This document shows positions 1 through 50,412 of a stretch of DNA of 64,000 nucleotides, in pieces. Where the stretch lies: NCBI GenBank assembly GCA_903813345.2, contig CAIIXF020000012.1, positions 2,211,318 to 2,275,317 of the forward strand. Reading direction: 5' to 3'. The position numbers and the translations under genes are program-made. Position 1 is the stretch's first letter. Every line of letters starts with the position of its first letter. Below the pieces are notes generated by a model. The model was not told the origin of the DNA, did no database searches, and was given only the letters and a program-made list of their open reading frames with translations. The DNA comes from Owenia fusiformis. Taxonomy: Eukaryota; Annelida; Polychaeta; Sabellida; Oweniidae.

Positions 1-304
1 TGAGTAATCTTCGTGTCCTGACTGCTGACGTCAAATCGAATATAATTATTTTTATGAAAATCAAATGTTTGAGTGATAATTTCAGTAATTTAAATAATTG
101 TGCAATCATGAAGCATTGACTTTGTTCAAACTACCCTTAAGCCCAAAGACTCTGATCACATTTTAAATGTAATATAAAACTATAATAAAACTTGTCTTTA
201 TGAATACATAAGGGTTATGTACTGGGAGCGGGAGATATGGAGGTTCAGGATATGGAAACCTCAAAATCAAATCTCCCAAAAACTCTACTTGGCATAGGAT
301 AAAT

Positions 305-455
305 AGAGATTATCCTATATGAGGTTCAGGATATTGGGATTATCCAGAGGCAAATATAATATATTTGCCCGAGGGCCGCAGGTCCCGAGGGAAAATATAT
401 TATATTGGCCAAGGGATAATTCCAATATCCTGAAACGACTATAGGATAATATGTT
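305..455. repeat. Palindromic foldback element, copy 1
   Basis: Two imperfect arms of about 70 bp fold around the centre CCGCAGGTCCCGAGGG. They contain GATTATCCAGAGGCAAATAT and its partner ATATTGGCCAAGGGATAAT. The neighbouring text 226-300 (GAGCGGGAGATATGGAGGTT to GGCATAGGATAAAT) recurs at 1,166-1,274. Confidence 0.7.
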
Positions 456-739
456 TATCCCATACCAATCTTTGTCATCTGGTTCACATTGTTCAATCGT
501 GGAAATATTTTAGAATATTCATGTCCAGTTTTGGTTTCTTGGCCGTGGGTGGATTTTCCTGTTCTCTCAAATATTCCCACATTTATTTTCTCAAATTTTT
601 GATTGATTACGTGGATGCTCCTTCCCTTTTTTAAACCATCAAACAGATCCCGATTATCTGTGTCTTCTCCATTGTCGTTTACAGTCATTACACGAACGTT
701 ACAAATTATGAACAAATATGCGAGCGGCGGTTATAACGT

Positions 740-768
740 AGCGGGCAGATATACTATATCTGCCCGCT
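740..768. repeat. Perfect 14-bp-arm palindrome (AGCGGGCAGATATA)
   Basis: AGCGGGCAGATATA, one central base, then its exact reverse complement. A related, weaker inverted repeat (GAGCGGGATGGATATATTAT) lies at 35,330-35,405. Confidence 0.85.
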
Positions 769-843
769 CGGAGCGGGACGTAAAGCTATATCTGCCTGCT
801 GATGAAAATATAAGTTTTTACAAACTGGCTTTATGTACCTGTA

Positions 844-1022
844 ACATGTCCAAGTATGGGATAAATAAGGGTTATGTACTGGGAGGTTTTGGATATGGGG
901 TTTATCCAGAGGGAGATATGCATATCTACCTGAGGGACCATAGGGACCGAAGGTAGATGTGTATATCTCACGACGGATGAACCCAATATCCAAACAGACC
1001 GTACATAACTGCTTTATCCTAT
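844..1022. repeat. Palindromic foldback element, copy 2
   Basis: Arms beginning GGTTATGTACTGGGAGGTTT and ending CCAAACAGACCGTACATAAC fold around GGGACCATAGGGACCGAAGG. Same family as 34,970-35,122. Confidence 0.75.
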
Positions 1023-1129
1023 ACCAAGTAGAGTTTTCAGGGGCATATGGCCATTTCAATAGTACAAGGTGTAAAAATAAACAAATCATTCATATGCAAA
1101 GTCATTTTATTGCATTTCCACTACTTACC

Positions 1130-1275
1130 GGAAGCGGGAAGATATGCACCGAAGCGGGAAGATATGCACCGAAGCGGGAGATATGGAGGTTCTGGATATG
1201 GAAACCTAAAAATCAGGATATGGGATATATCTTACCAACTTATCTCCCTAAAACTCTACTTGGCATAGGATAAAT
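1130..1275. repeat. Short tandem GAAGCGGGAAGATATGCACC and repeat of 226-300
   Basis: Two copies of GAAGCGGGAAGATATGCACC are followed by GAAGCGGGAGATATGGAGGT and a block ending AAACTCTACTTGGCATAGGA that duplicates the block at 226-300. Open frames overlapping here are repeat-derived. Confidence 0.7.
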
Positions 1276-3893
1276 GTACTTATCTTTTGAGGACACATAT
1301 CCCAAGGGGAACACTTTTCTCGGAACAATATATGTCACTGTTATAACAAAGCGTAGTTTCCAAATAAATAAATTAAAAAAATAACATCAAAGGGTCAATA
1401 AAAGACAATGGAGAGGTTAAGCTAACGATGTTTTTCACAACGTAACCGTGAACGCAAAGTACAAAAATTAACAAAGGAATGTATCGAGCGCTCATAGTTT
1501 TATGTGCGCTTAGTCTACTTCAGATACTCTTTCAGCTTCAGAGTTTCGCGTTTAGAACGGGAGATTTTACAATTTGACGTTTGGTCAACGGGAACCATTT
1601 TACTCGTGTCTATTGAACACTATGCTGTCAATTTTGATTTCAATGCACAGTTGAATTCTTGCTGAACACGATGATGTATGTCATGCATGATTTAGCGCCA
1701 AAAATCTTACGAAACGAGCTCGTTTAAATATGTATTAGAAAACCAGCTATAAAACCGCATCAATGACATACTATAGAATCATTACACGCTATGGTGTAGT
1801 CTAAACAAACACTGGATTTGAACGGCTATTTATATGAGAAGGCTACATGAATTTGTATATGGTCGAGTGATACGTACAGGTTCAGTTTCGATTATATATG
1901 CAAAGCTTAACCTCTCCAGTATAAATAAATAATACCCAAATTTTTAAAAGAATCCTATCTAAATTGCCCAGTTTATGTGGGAAGGATAAGATATTCCTTC
2001 AAGAAAGCAAAAAGGTAGGTCCACAGTTTTTAGGAGTCTCCTCTTGGCTTCAGGAAAACAATTGTATTCTTATCCCAAGCTGATGCAAAAATCAAACTTG
2101 AGAGAAAAACATGACACAATAAGATGTCAGCAATATTCTATAGCCAACAAAAAACACCATAGCATGAAACTTACAGAAAAAACAATTAATTCTAGATAGA
2201 TAAATCACCTAATGGGTATAGACTATTTAATACATAGTTGCATGTGTGTAGTCTGCGGAGACAAAGTATTATGTTTCACAGCACTTAGGCAATTTCTGGC
2301 CACATTTGTGACAAACTTAGCTCTTAATGCTATTTCGCCATAAGATATCAGAACTGCATTAAGACAAACACTCCCTTTCACTGGAGGTACTTCTGTATGT
2401 GACCCATATATACCATGTGATCAAAACCAACCAATGAGAGATGATGTGCGATGTATAGTGCATCATGGGTAGTGACTGCATATTTCCATTTTCTGTTTAT
2501 GAGCGTATTATATTTGTACATGTATATATTCAGTTTAACCCCAGGCGATACCTGAGCATTGTAGTGTTTGACATTTAAAGAAACACAATATGATGAATCA
2601 GTTCTATAAATTGATGCTTTCGTGAAATCACAAATTGCTCAACTTGATCACATCAGGGCTAGAATCAATATAATCAGACACTTAAAAGGGTAGAGATCTA
2701 CACATACGTTAAAATTTAGAAAAAATATGCTTTACTCTTCTGACTTAATCTGATTTATACAATTCAATTAAATTTTGTTTGTCATAATAGGTAAATATTA
2801 GGAATCGTCAGAAAAGATCTGTCTCTGTGTATGTGTACATATTTATAATAGTGTATTTTTGTATCATTTGTTTGTTTATTTGATAAAATCTGCTGACTAT
2901 TGAGCTCCATTAAAAAATTTAAGGTCAGTTTTAATTTTGATCACTAGGTGCCCAGGTATGACAGCATTTCTATCTCATTTATTATTGGTATATAAGGGCA
3001 ATCAAATTATTCTAAAAATGTATAATATACCATATTTTTTCATCAATTTATGGAAATAAATCATTTTTTAACCTAAGCTTCACTATTAAGTACTTGATAT
3101 CCACTTGAAATGGCTTATTAGTTAAAAAAATCATAATCGACAGAGCATAAGTCAAACCAATAATGATCACCACCCAGCATAACCTGGTACTATTGACAGG
3201 AGACCATCTGACAAATAACACAGTCATAAAATCAAATAACACTGGCTGCAAAGAACCATCTCAGAATTCCTTTAAATTCATTAAATAATTGAAGCAATGA
3301 TCCGTGAATTTCTCTAAATGCCACACCAGGATTTCGCTATGTTGGTAATGCACCAAAGGCCATGTGCGAAATATCACGTCCATTGTTAAGGAGTTTTCAT
3401 CCTGTATACTTAACGTACACCAGTAGTCGCCGAAATGCCATTTCCTTGCCCACAAACCAAGACATTCAGTGTTAAATTGCTCAAATATGATACGATTTTC
3501 CTGTCATGGCTATATAGGGATGATGGTTATTGTCATGGAATTGGATTCCTTCAAGTTAATGAAAAGGTGATTAATGACTGGATTCAAAACCTGTTTATCC
3601 GCCATTCAGGGTTTCATGAGAACTTAATTCAGATGACAGGCAAAATGAATGAAAACAACAACAGGCAAAATTATAATGATAATTTCAACATAGAAACATT
3701 TGCAGATTTTAGTAAAACAACAAGTGATTTTAGTAAAACAACAAGTGATTTTAGTAAAACAACGGGAGATTTGGTAAAACAATGACATCCAGTAAAACCT
3801 ACATTATATGGACACTATACAGAGTCCACATAATAAATGAACAATGTATACATATATGTGAATATTCAAATATGGATTCTCACCTGCTATTGG
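1276..3893. other. BCAS3 3' flank/UTR, no gene seen
   Basis: AT-rich, no recognisable protein. A minus-strand AATAAA lies at 2978-2983 (candidate poly(A) signal for BCAS3). A 21-bp repeat (GATTTTAGTAAAACAACAAGT) occurs three times at about 3,709-3,775. The 116-codon plus-strand frame ending at 3,785 runs through that repeat and is not convincing. Confidence 0.5.
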
Positions 3894-43292
<39,399 letters not shown>

Positions 43293-43420
43293 AGTTTTAC
43301 CTCCTTATTGAAATAAATAAGGCTAATATAAGCTCACAAAGAGCTTTGAAGACAAGTAAAATTCGTAGTTTATTTTCAAGATGGCGGGATCCGTGACGTC
43401 ATTTATTTTAGGTATCCGCG
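43293..43420 (-). promoter_or_regulatory. Likely BCAS3 promoter/5' UTR with CRE and YY1-like site
   Basis: Immediately upstream of the BCAS3 ATG. It contains a full palindromic CRE, TGACGTCA, at 43394-43401 and the YY1-like string AAGATGGCGG at 43378-43387, in a locally GC-richer stretch. The transcription start itself cannot be placed from sequence. Confidence 0.5.
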
Positions 43421-43489
43421 AAGTATTTCTTCACATGGTTTTTCTCCACTATTGATTTGCTGATTCAATACATGTTTGCTCCAGTCAAC

Positions 43490-44098
43490 CATTCAACCAT
43501 AGGCCAAGGGTAAAGTAATAGTACGCTGTATATACATGTAGAAGAGACAGGTGAACAACTCTGACTTAGACCACTTGTTAAGATGGAGATTTCAACAATA
43601 TTTAGTGTATTATTTTCAAAAAGCCATGGGGATTTGATAGAAAATTGATAGTTTGTAGCTCTTACCTAAGATTGAAACAGTCAGATGATATAAAGTGAAT
43701 AATGCTGTCTAAAAGAGAGAATTTCTGAAAACCTGCAATTGCTTGGCAAGTTCATTAGTAAACAAGTGATCTGATTGGTCACTGCTGACCTCCCTGAACT
43801 CCAACATTGACAATCAGTTTCAGCTTGCCAGGCAATTGCAGATATCCATAGTTGTTGTTTTATATGTAGTATTATATGCAGTTATTAGATAAAGATTTGA
43901 AAAAACAATGCTATAAGTTTGAAAAACACTTTGAAGAAAATTTTGGAGAGATTTGGGAATACAATTTGATACCAGTAAGGAGAACTAGTGCCAAGACTAA
44001 AAGAATTTGAAAAATTTTCAATCTTACTTGTGGACCTGTCTCTTCTATATACAGCATACTATTACTTTTCCCTAGGCCTATGTATTCAACCTAATATG
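43490..44098. repeat. Foldback element upstream of BCAS3, ~600 bp
   Basis: Left arm CATAGGCCAAGGGTAAAGTA to GTAGAAGAGACAGGT; right arm ACCTGTCTCTTCTATATACA to CCCTAGGCCTATG. An inner pair, CCTGCAATTGCTTGGCAAG and CTTGCCAGGCAATTGCAG, is also inverted. It begins about 200 bp upstream of the BCAS3 ATG. Confidence 0.75.
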
Positions 44099-44360
44099 TC
44101 CTTGTCAATAATCTTAAAAAAGGCTAATAAGCCCAATTAAAGCAGACTTATAATCAAACAAGGACAGAATTTTATAGAATAGAACATCTAAAAATAGATG
44201 TATGGTTTGGTTTCAACTCACTTTCAGAGAATTGAAAGGAAACTTCCCAATTGGCCCATGAAACATTAGCCTCCAATGGGAGTCCCACAGTTATTAACCC
44301 AGGCTTATTTTCCATCATCTGGTGGATATCATTAAAAATCAAGTTGTCATGGTTACAAAA

Positions 44361-44972
44361 TTAAAGGAATATTCCTTGCCAGACCCTTCCTCTCTTGATA
44401 TGGTAGCTATAATCATATATATAGTTTCCATATTTAGCAAAACATGGGAAAAAATTTTAATATGGTCAATATTGATCATTTAAAAATCTAGTGCTTATTT
44501 CCAGTGAGCTGCCACCTTTTAAGATTTCTTGCAGGAAGTGATGTCATCAACTCTCAACTTCTATAACCTTGCCCATAACAGTATAGGAAAGTAGCACAAA
44601 ATCACTTCTAGACAAGTAATCATTACTTTCTGTGCAAAAATATTTTCAGGGCTTGTCAACTTAGAATAAAAGAAGAGATTTTCAGAAGGATTAAATAAGA
44701 TACAAACTTGAAAAACAATATTTAGCTGGTTTTGTAATTCTTAATAGCTCCTCACCTAATGCTATATGCAAAGTTGAGAGTCGATGACATCACTTCCTGT
44801 GTGAAATTTTAAAAGATGGCAGCTTACTGGAATTGAGCATCACATTTCTAAGTGATCAAATTTGACCATATCAAAACATTTTTGCGTGTTTTGCTAAACA
44901 TGACAAGCATATATATATGGTTATAGCTACCATATGAGGAGAGAGATGGTTTGGCAAGGAATATTCCTTTAA
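44361..44972. mobile_element. Long-terminal-inverted-repeat element, ~612 bp
   Basis: Arms of about 200 bp start TTAAAGGAATATTCCTTGCC and end GGCAAGGAATATTCCTTTAA. Both contain GATGTCATC/GATGACATC with AACTCTCAACTT or its complement and AGCTGCCACCTTTTAA-type text. TTAA or TA flanks each end, so the target duplication (piggyBac-like TTAA or mariner-like TA) is ambiguous because the end itself is a palindrome. Confidence 0.75.
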
Positions 44973-45220
44973 CAATTCTTAAATACTTCTATGCATACAA
45001 TTTTTCTTTTCCTATGCTTTGATATCATCTAGAGCACTCCTAGGTTATTATAATGTCAATTATTTATTTAGATTTTAGATGGATTTTAGGGTCACGGGTC
45101 AATGGGTCACGGGGATCGATTAGTCTCTTTAGTGTTTTTGTCAGAGGATTTCTCTTCGGACAATGTTCAGTAGGTCTTTCTTACTATGGGACACAGATAT
45201 CTTTAGTGTACACGTATAGT

Positions 45221-45570
45221 CAGGCCCGTAGCCAGGGGGTGCAGTGGGGGATCCAGGAACCAACAAGGGGGGGGGGGGCAAATTTCCGGTCATAGAAAAA
45301 ACTTTTGGGCCCCTAAAACCGAAAAGTGGGCCCAAATTTTGAAATTTTGAGGCCCATTTTCTTCAAAATTTGGCCTGAAATTAAAAAATAAGGCCTTAGA
45401 AGGCCTAGTAATGACCAAAAAGGCCCACATGCAGTTTTTTACCATTCTGAGCACTCTTTGCATGATTTGTTTGCCAAAACTGTCTAAAAGCTCTCCCCTT
45501 GGCAAAAACTCCGGCAACCCCCCCCCCCCTTGGCAAACCACTCCCCCTGCAAATCCTGGCTACGGGGCTG
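45221..45570. mobile_element. Longer member of the CAGGCCCGTAGCCAGG family
   Basis: Left end CAGGCCCGTAGCCAGG, right end CCTGGCTACGGGGCTG, 350 bp. The interior is G/C-homopolymer rich and different from the three short copies apart from the GTTTTTTACCATTCTGAGCA stretch. No clear target duplication. Confidence 0.6.
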
Positions 45571-46009
45571 AGTGGGAGTTATATTGAGTGGGAAATATGT
45601 AAAGATATAGCTTGTATTCGCGATTGCAACTTTTGGCAGGTACTATTCATGAATTATTTAAATTAGTTGCCCATAAGATAGTAAGCTAATCTGATAGCCG
45701 AAAGTTGCATTCGCGAATTGTAGTCAACGTGTTGCCATTTCTACTCTTTTGGTGGAGGGATACTATAAAGTTGTCTACGAGGCTAAGGTCAAGGTCATTA
45801 TAAGAAAATGTCGGCACGTGTGCGGTGATCACCTACTTGACATGTATCAATATAACATGCCCATGTTACAATCCCATAGATAGGTGAACATATTTCGTGA
45901 TGATTTCTGTAACATGCAGACAAATGTGGCTTTGGTAGGCTCGCACATGTGTAGAAAGCGCAACCAACATGTAAAATCACGCGTACATACGTAATGTACC
46001 CTGATCATG

Positions 46010-46603
46010 TTTTGGTGTAGCAAGCGTAGTTGGCGTAGGCCTAGGGTGAACCATGACAGTGTGTGAGTATACCTACAGACTCATGTTTCCGTGTAGCAAG
46101 CGTAGCTGGCGTAGTAAACATACCATACTGTTTTTCTTCAAATAAATGCCCGTAGCAGACGTAGCAGTACATAAGGGTGACCCTACAGTGTGTATGTATA
46201 CCTGTAGACTCATGTACTCATGGTACACCATGGCAGTGTGTGAACCCTACAGTGTGTGTGTATACCTATAGACTCATGTTTTGGTGTAGCAAGCGTAGTT
46301 GGCGTAGTCAACAAAGTACATACTATGATGTGGTTATTTTCAATAAAATACTCGTAGCAGTATACATAGCTGTACCTGAGCAGACGTAGCTGTACCCGGG
46401 GTACACCATGGCAGTGTGTGTGTATACCTATAGACTCATGTTTAGGTGTAGCAAGTGTAGTTGGCGTAGTAAACATACTATACTGTTTTTGTTCAATTAA
46501 ATACCCGTAGCAGACGTAGTTGTACATAGGGTGACCCTACAGTGTATGTGTATACCTATAGACTCATGTTTTGGTGTAGCAGGCGTAGTTGGCGTAGTCA
46601 ACA
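46010..46603 (+). repeat. 132-bp-unit array, left arm (outer part)
   Basis: Units contain GTGTAGCAAGCGTAGTTGGC, GTAGTCAACATACTAT, GTTATTTTCAATAAAATACC and CGTAGCAGACGTAGCTATAC. They are more divergent here than in the right arm. The arm is interrupted at 46,604 by hAT copy 2 and resumes at 47,491. Confidence 0.85.
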
Positions 46604-46611
46604 CAGTACAT

Positions 46612-47490
46612 TAGTGGTGTCAATTAACTGCTTGAGCATTAACCGGTTAACCGGGTGTTTTTACCGGTTAAAGTCGGTTAACCGGCGGGAAATTTGAACT
46701 AATAATTCCAAATGAAATCTTCAACTTCGATCTTGAAAGTTGAAAAATTGGAAAAAATGATATATCGGCGTTTATGTTTTACGTTCGTCAAGCTTTACTC
46801 TATTCATACACTACCTGACAACCGGTACCTCTAAATTACTTACCACATTGATTTACCCTTGGAATCTTCACGAACGCACCGAAACAACGAGAATTGCAGC
46901 TGATTAATGTTTATTTTAATTTTAATTTTCTCACTACCAAAGCGAGGCTTTGACCTTTGACATTTTGGCGACGTTGATAGACAACAATAACAAAATTGAC
47001 GAATTAAAAAATGCATATAATTTATTTATGAAATTGTTTTGCAATATGTAAAATTAAAGGAATTATCTGGCCTATGAGTTGATTATACATGGCTGACACT
47101 TGAAAAACAAACAGATTAACATGCAAAGTAAGGGGTTAAAGTTGCTGATTGGATGTTTGTAAGGAGTTATCGGACCTATCACATGTATGAGTAGCTCACA
47201 TGAAACTGACACTTGGAAAACAAACAGATTAACATGCAAAGTAAGCTCGGGAAAGCAATGTGGCAGGGATTAAAGTTGCTGATTGGATGTTTGTAAGGAG
47301 TTACCGGACTTATGACATGTATGAGTAGCTTACGTGAAACTGACACTTTAAAACCAAACAGATTAGCATGCAATATAAGCGCGGGAAATAACAGAATTAT
47401 ACACGGTCAACTAACCACCCATAAAAACACAGACCGGTCAAGGCATTATCGGCGGTTAACCGGTTAACCGGTTAATACTTGACACCTCTA
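46612..47490. mobile_element. hAT-type non-autonomous element, 879 bp, copy 2 (inverted)
   Basis: Same length and apparently the same sequence as the element at 32,573-33,451, in the opposite orientation. It is flanked by the exact 8-bp duplication CAGTACAT (46,604-46,611 and 47,491-47,498). It is inserted in the 132-bp-unit array between BCAS3 and OGFOD2. Confidence 0.93.
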
Positions 47491-47710
47491 CAGTACATAC
47501 TATGAAGTGGTCATTTTCAATAAAATACTCGTAGCAGACGTAGCTATACCCAGGGTACACCATGGCAGTGTGTGGTATACCTATAGACTCATGTTTGGGT
47601 GTAGCAAGCGTAGTTGGCGTAGTCAACATACTATCATGTTGTTATTTTCAATAAAATACCTGTAGCAGACGTAGCTATACCTAGGGTGGAGCATGACAGT
47701 GTGTATGTAG
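47491..47710 (+). repeat. 132-bp-unit array, left arm (inner part)
   Basis: Continuation of the left arm after the hAT insertion, same orientation, ending before a 350-380 bp non-repeated spacer (about 47,711-48,067). Confidence 0.85.
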
Positions 47711-48067
47711 AAATAACGTTTAAAAATGACCCGCAGTCATTACAGACTTTTTGCGAGGAATTTTATTTATCGTACAAGAAAAATACCACATCCGTGCTCC
47801 GTACTTGCAATATAACTGAATTATAAGGTGTCGGATGCGTTCTAGGTGCAAATCACAATAATTATAACCTGACGATGAGGGAGCGGCAACTTGTGTCAAG
47901 TGTAAACTGACTGTAATTGTTAAGTTTCAATATGACATGCATCTGACACCCCCGCTCTAATTTCCAAGTTAACGTGATGAAAAATACTTTGCCTGCATTA
48001 GGGTTAACTGTGAATTGAGGTACGAGCATTGAGACAACGTACATTAGAATTGACAACGTACATTATG

Positions 48068-49740
48068 TACAAAATACAACTACACTTGCTACACATAAGA
48101 AGGAGTATACAGGTATGTCATGGTCCGTGCTTGGTATAGCTACGTCTGCTACGGGTATTTTATTGAAAATAAGCCCAGTATAGTACGGTATGTTGACTAC
48201 GCCAACTACACCAAAACATGAGTCTATAGGTATGCATACACACTGTAGGGCCCACCCTAGGTGTACCTACGTCTGTTACGGGTATTTTATTGAAAATAAC
48301 CAGATCATAGTATGTTGACTACGCAAACTACGCTTGCTACACCAAAACAAGCATACACCCTGTAGGGTCCAGACTAGGTATAACTACGTCTGCTACGGGT
48401 ATTTTTTGAACATAACCACATCATAGTATGTTGACAACGCCAACTACGCTTGCTACACCAAAACATTGGTCTATAGGTATACATACACACTGTCATGCTC
48501 CACCCTAGGTATAGCTACGTCTGCTACGGGTATTTTATTGCAAATAACCACATGATGGTATGTTGACTACGCCAACTACGCTTGCTACACCAAAACATTG
48601 GTCTATAGGTATACATACACACTGTCATGCTCCACCCTAGGTATAGCTACGTCTGCTACGGGTATTTTATTGAAAATAACCACATGATAGTATGTTGACT
48701 ACGCCAACTACGCTTGCTACACCAAAACATTGGTCTCTAGGTATACATACACACTGTCATGGTCCAACCTAGGTATAGCTACGTCTGCTACGGGTATTTT
48801 ATTGCAAATAACCACATGATAGTATGTTGACTACGCCAACTACGCTTGCTACACCAAATCAGTGGTCTATAGGTATACATACACACTGTCATGCTCCACC
48901 CTAGGTATAGCTACGTCTGCTACGGGTATTTTATTGAAAATAACCACATGATAGTATGTTGACTACGCCAACTACGCTTGCTACACCAAAACATTGGTCT
49001 ATAGGTATACATACACACTGGCATGGTCCACCCTAGGTATAGCTACGTCTGCTACGGATATTTTATTGCAAATAACCACATAATAGTGTGTTGACTACGC
49101 CAACTACGCTTGCTACACCAAAACATTGGTCTATAGGTATACATACACACTCTCATGGTCAACCCTAGGTATAGCTACGTCTGCTACGGGTATTTTATTG
49201 AAAATAACCACATGATAGTATGTTGACTACGCCAACTACGCTTGCTACACCAAAACATTGGTCTCTAGGTATACATACACACTGTCATGGTCCACCCTAG
49301 GTATAGCTACGTCTGCTACGGGTATTTTATTGCAAATAACCACATGATAGTATGTTGACTACGCCAACTACGCTTGCTACACCAAAACAGGGGTCTATAG
49401 GTATGCATGCACACTGTAGGGCCCACCCTAGGTATGTCTACGTCTGCTAGTATGTTTACTACGCCAACTACGCTTGCTACATCAAAACATAAGTCTATAG
49501 GTATACATACACACTGTAGGGTCCACCCTAGGTACATCTGTACGTCTGCTACGGGTATTTTTATTGAAAATAACCACATCATAGTATGTTTACTACGCCT
49601 ACTACGCTTGCTACATCAAAACATGAGTCTATAGGTATACATACACACCATAGGATCCACCGTATGTATATCTACGTCTGCTACGGGTATTTTATTGAAC
49701 TAACTACATGATAGTATGTTGACTACGCCAACTACGGATA
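48068..49740 (-). repeat. 132-bp-unit array, right arm, inverted orientation
   Basis: About 12 units, the reverse complement of the left arm: GTTGACTACGCCAACTACGC, TTGCTACACCAAAACATTGG, TAGGTATACATACACACTGT, CTAGGTATAGCTACGTCTGC. The period is 132 bp in the core (for example 48,451, 48,583 and 48,715). The middle units are nearly identical; the outer ones differ. Confidence 0.9.
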
Positions 49741-50412
49741 ATGCACTGGTTAATTACATTTCAAATTTCCCGTGTGGGTGATACGAATGATACACTTGTA
49801 TTTGCATTTTTAAAATTCCCGTGTAGGTGAGCATGGCACAAGAACCAAAATGTCAACAAAAAGTGCACGAGTGCACTTGTTTTATTTCATTGTATGCGGG
49901 TAGTTCCAGTAAGATTATTGTCTTTTATTATGCATTTCTAAAGCGTAAATACTTCAAACATATTTTGAAAGATTGATCTTAGAAATCTATGAAGGATTTG
50001 AATGTGTAATTTAGTCATTAATATCATCAATATTTTTGAAACACAGACACGGGAACAAGAGTCCATCCCCCTCCCACTCATTATGTATTACTTAGAAAAA
50101 GACAGTATTTTTTACATAAGCTATACAGTGACTGGGGGGGGGGGGATTTAAATCTTCCTGGGCCTGTGTTTTGAAAACTAGTCTAACTTGTCTAATTACT
50201 ATAACTGAAATACATGCACATACATGCATGTATTGTATATGTAGCAGTAAACTTATCTATCATTGTAACTTAGAATCAATTCAACTTCTATGCAAACATC
50301 AGCTTCTTCATATTTCAGAGAGCACATAACACGTATTACCTTCATCCAAGGCAGTTCATCCTAGATTATACAGTAAGCAAGGCAACTACATAGTAGATCT
50401 AGTCAGAAGGTG
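49741..50412 (+). other. OGFOD2 5' flank
   Basis: Low-copy sequence after the 132-bp array. An acceptor-like TTCATATTTCAG ends at 50,318, and the following 94 nt up to the ATG contain an in-frame TAA. No clear promoter signature. Confidence 0.4.
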
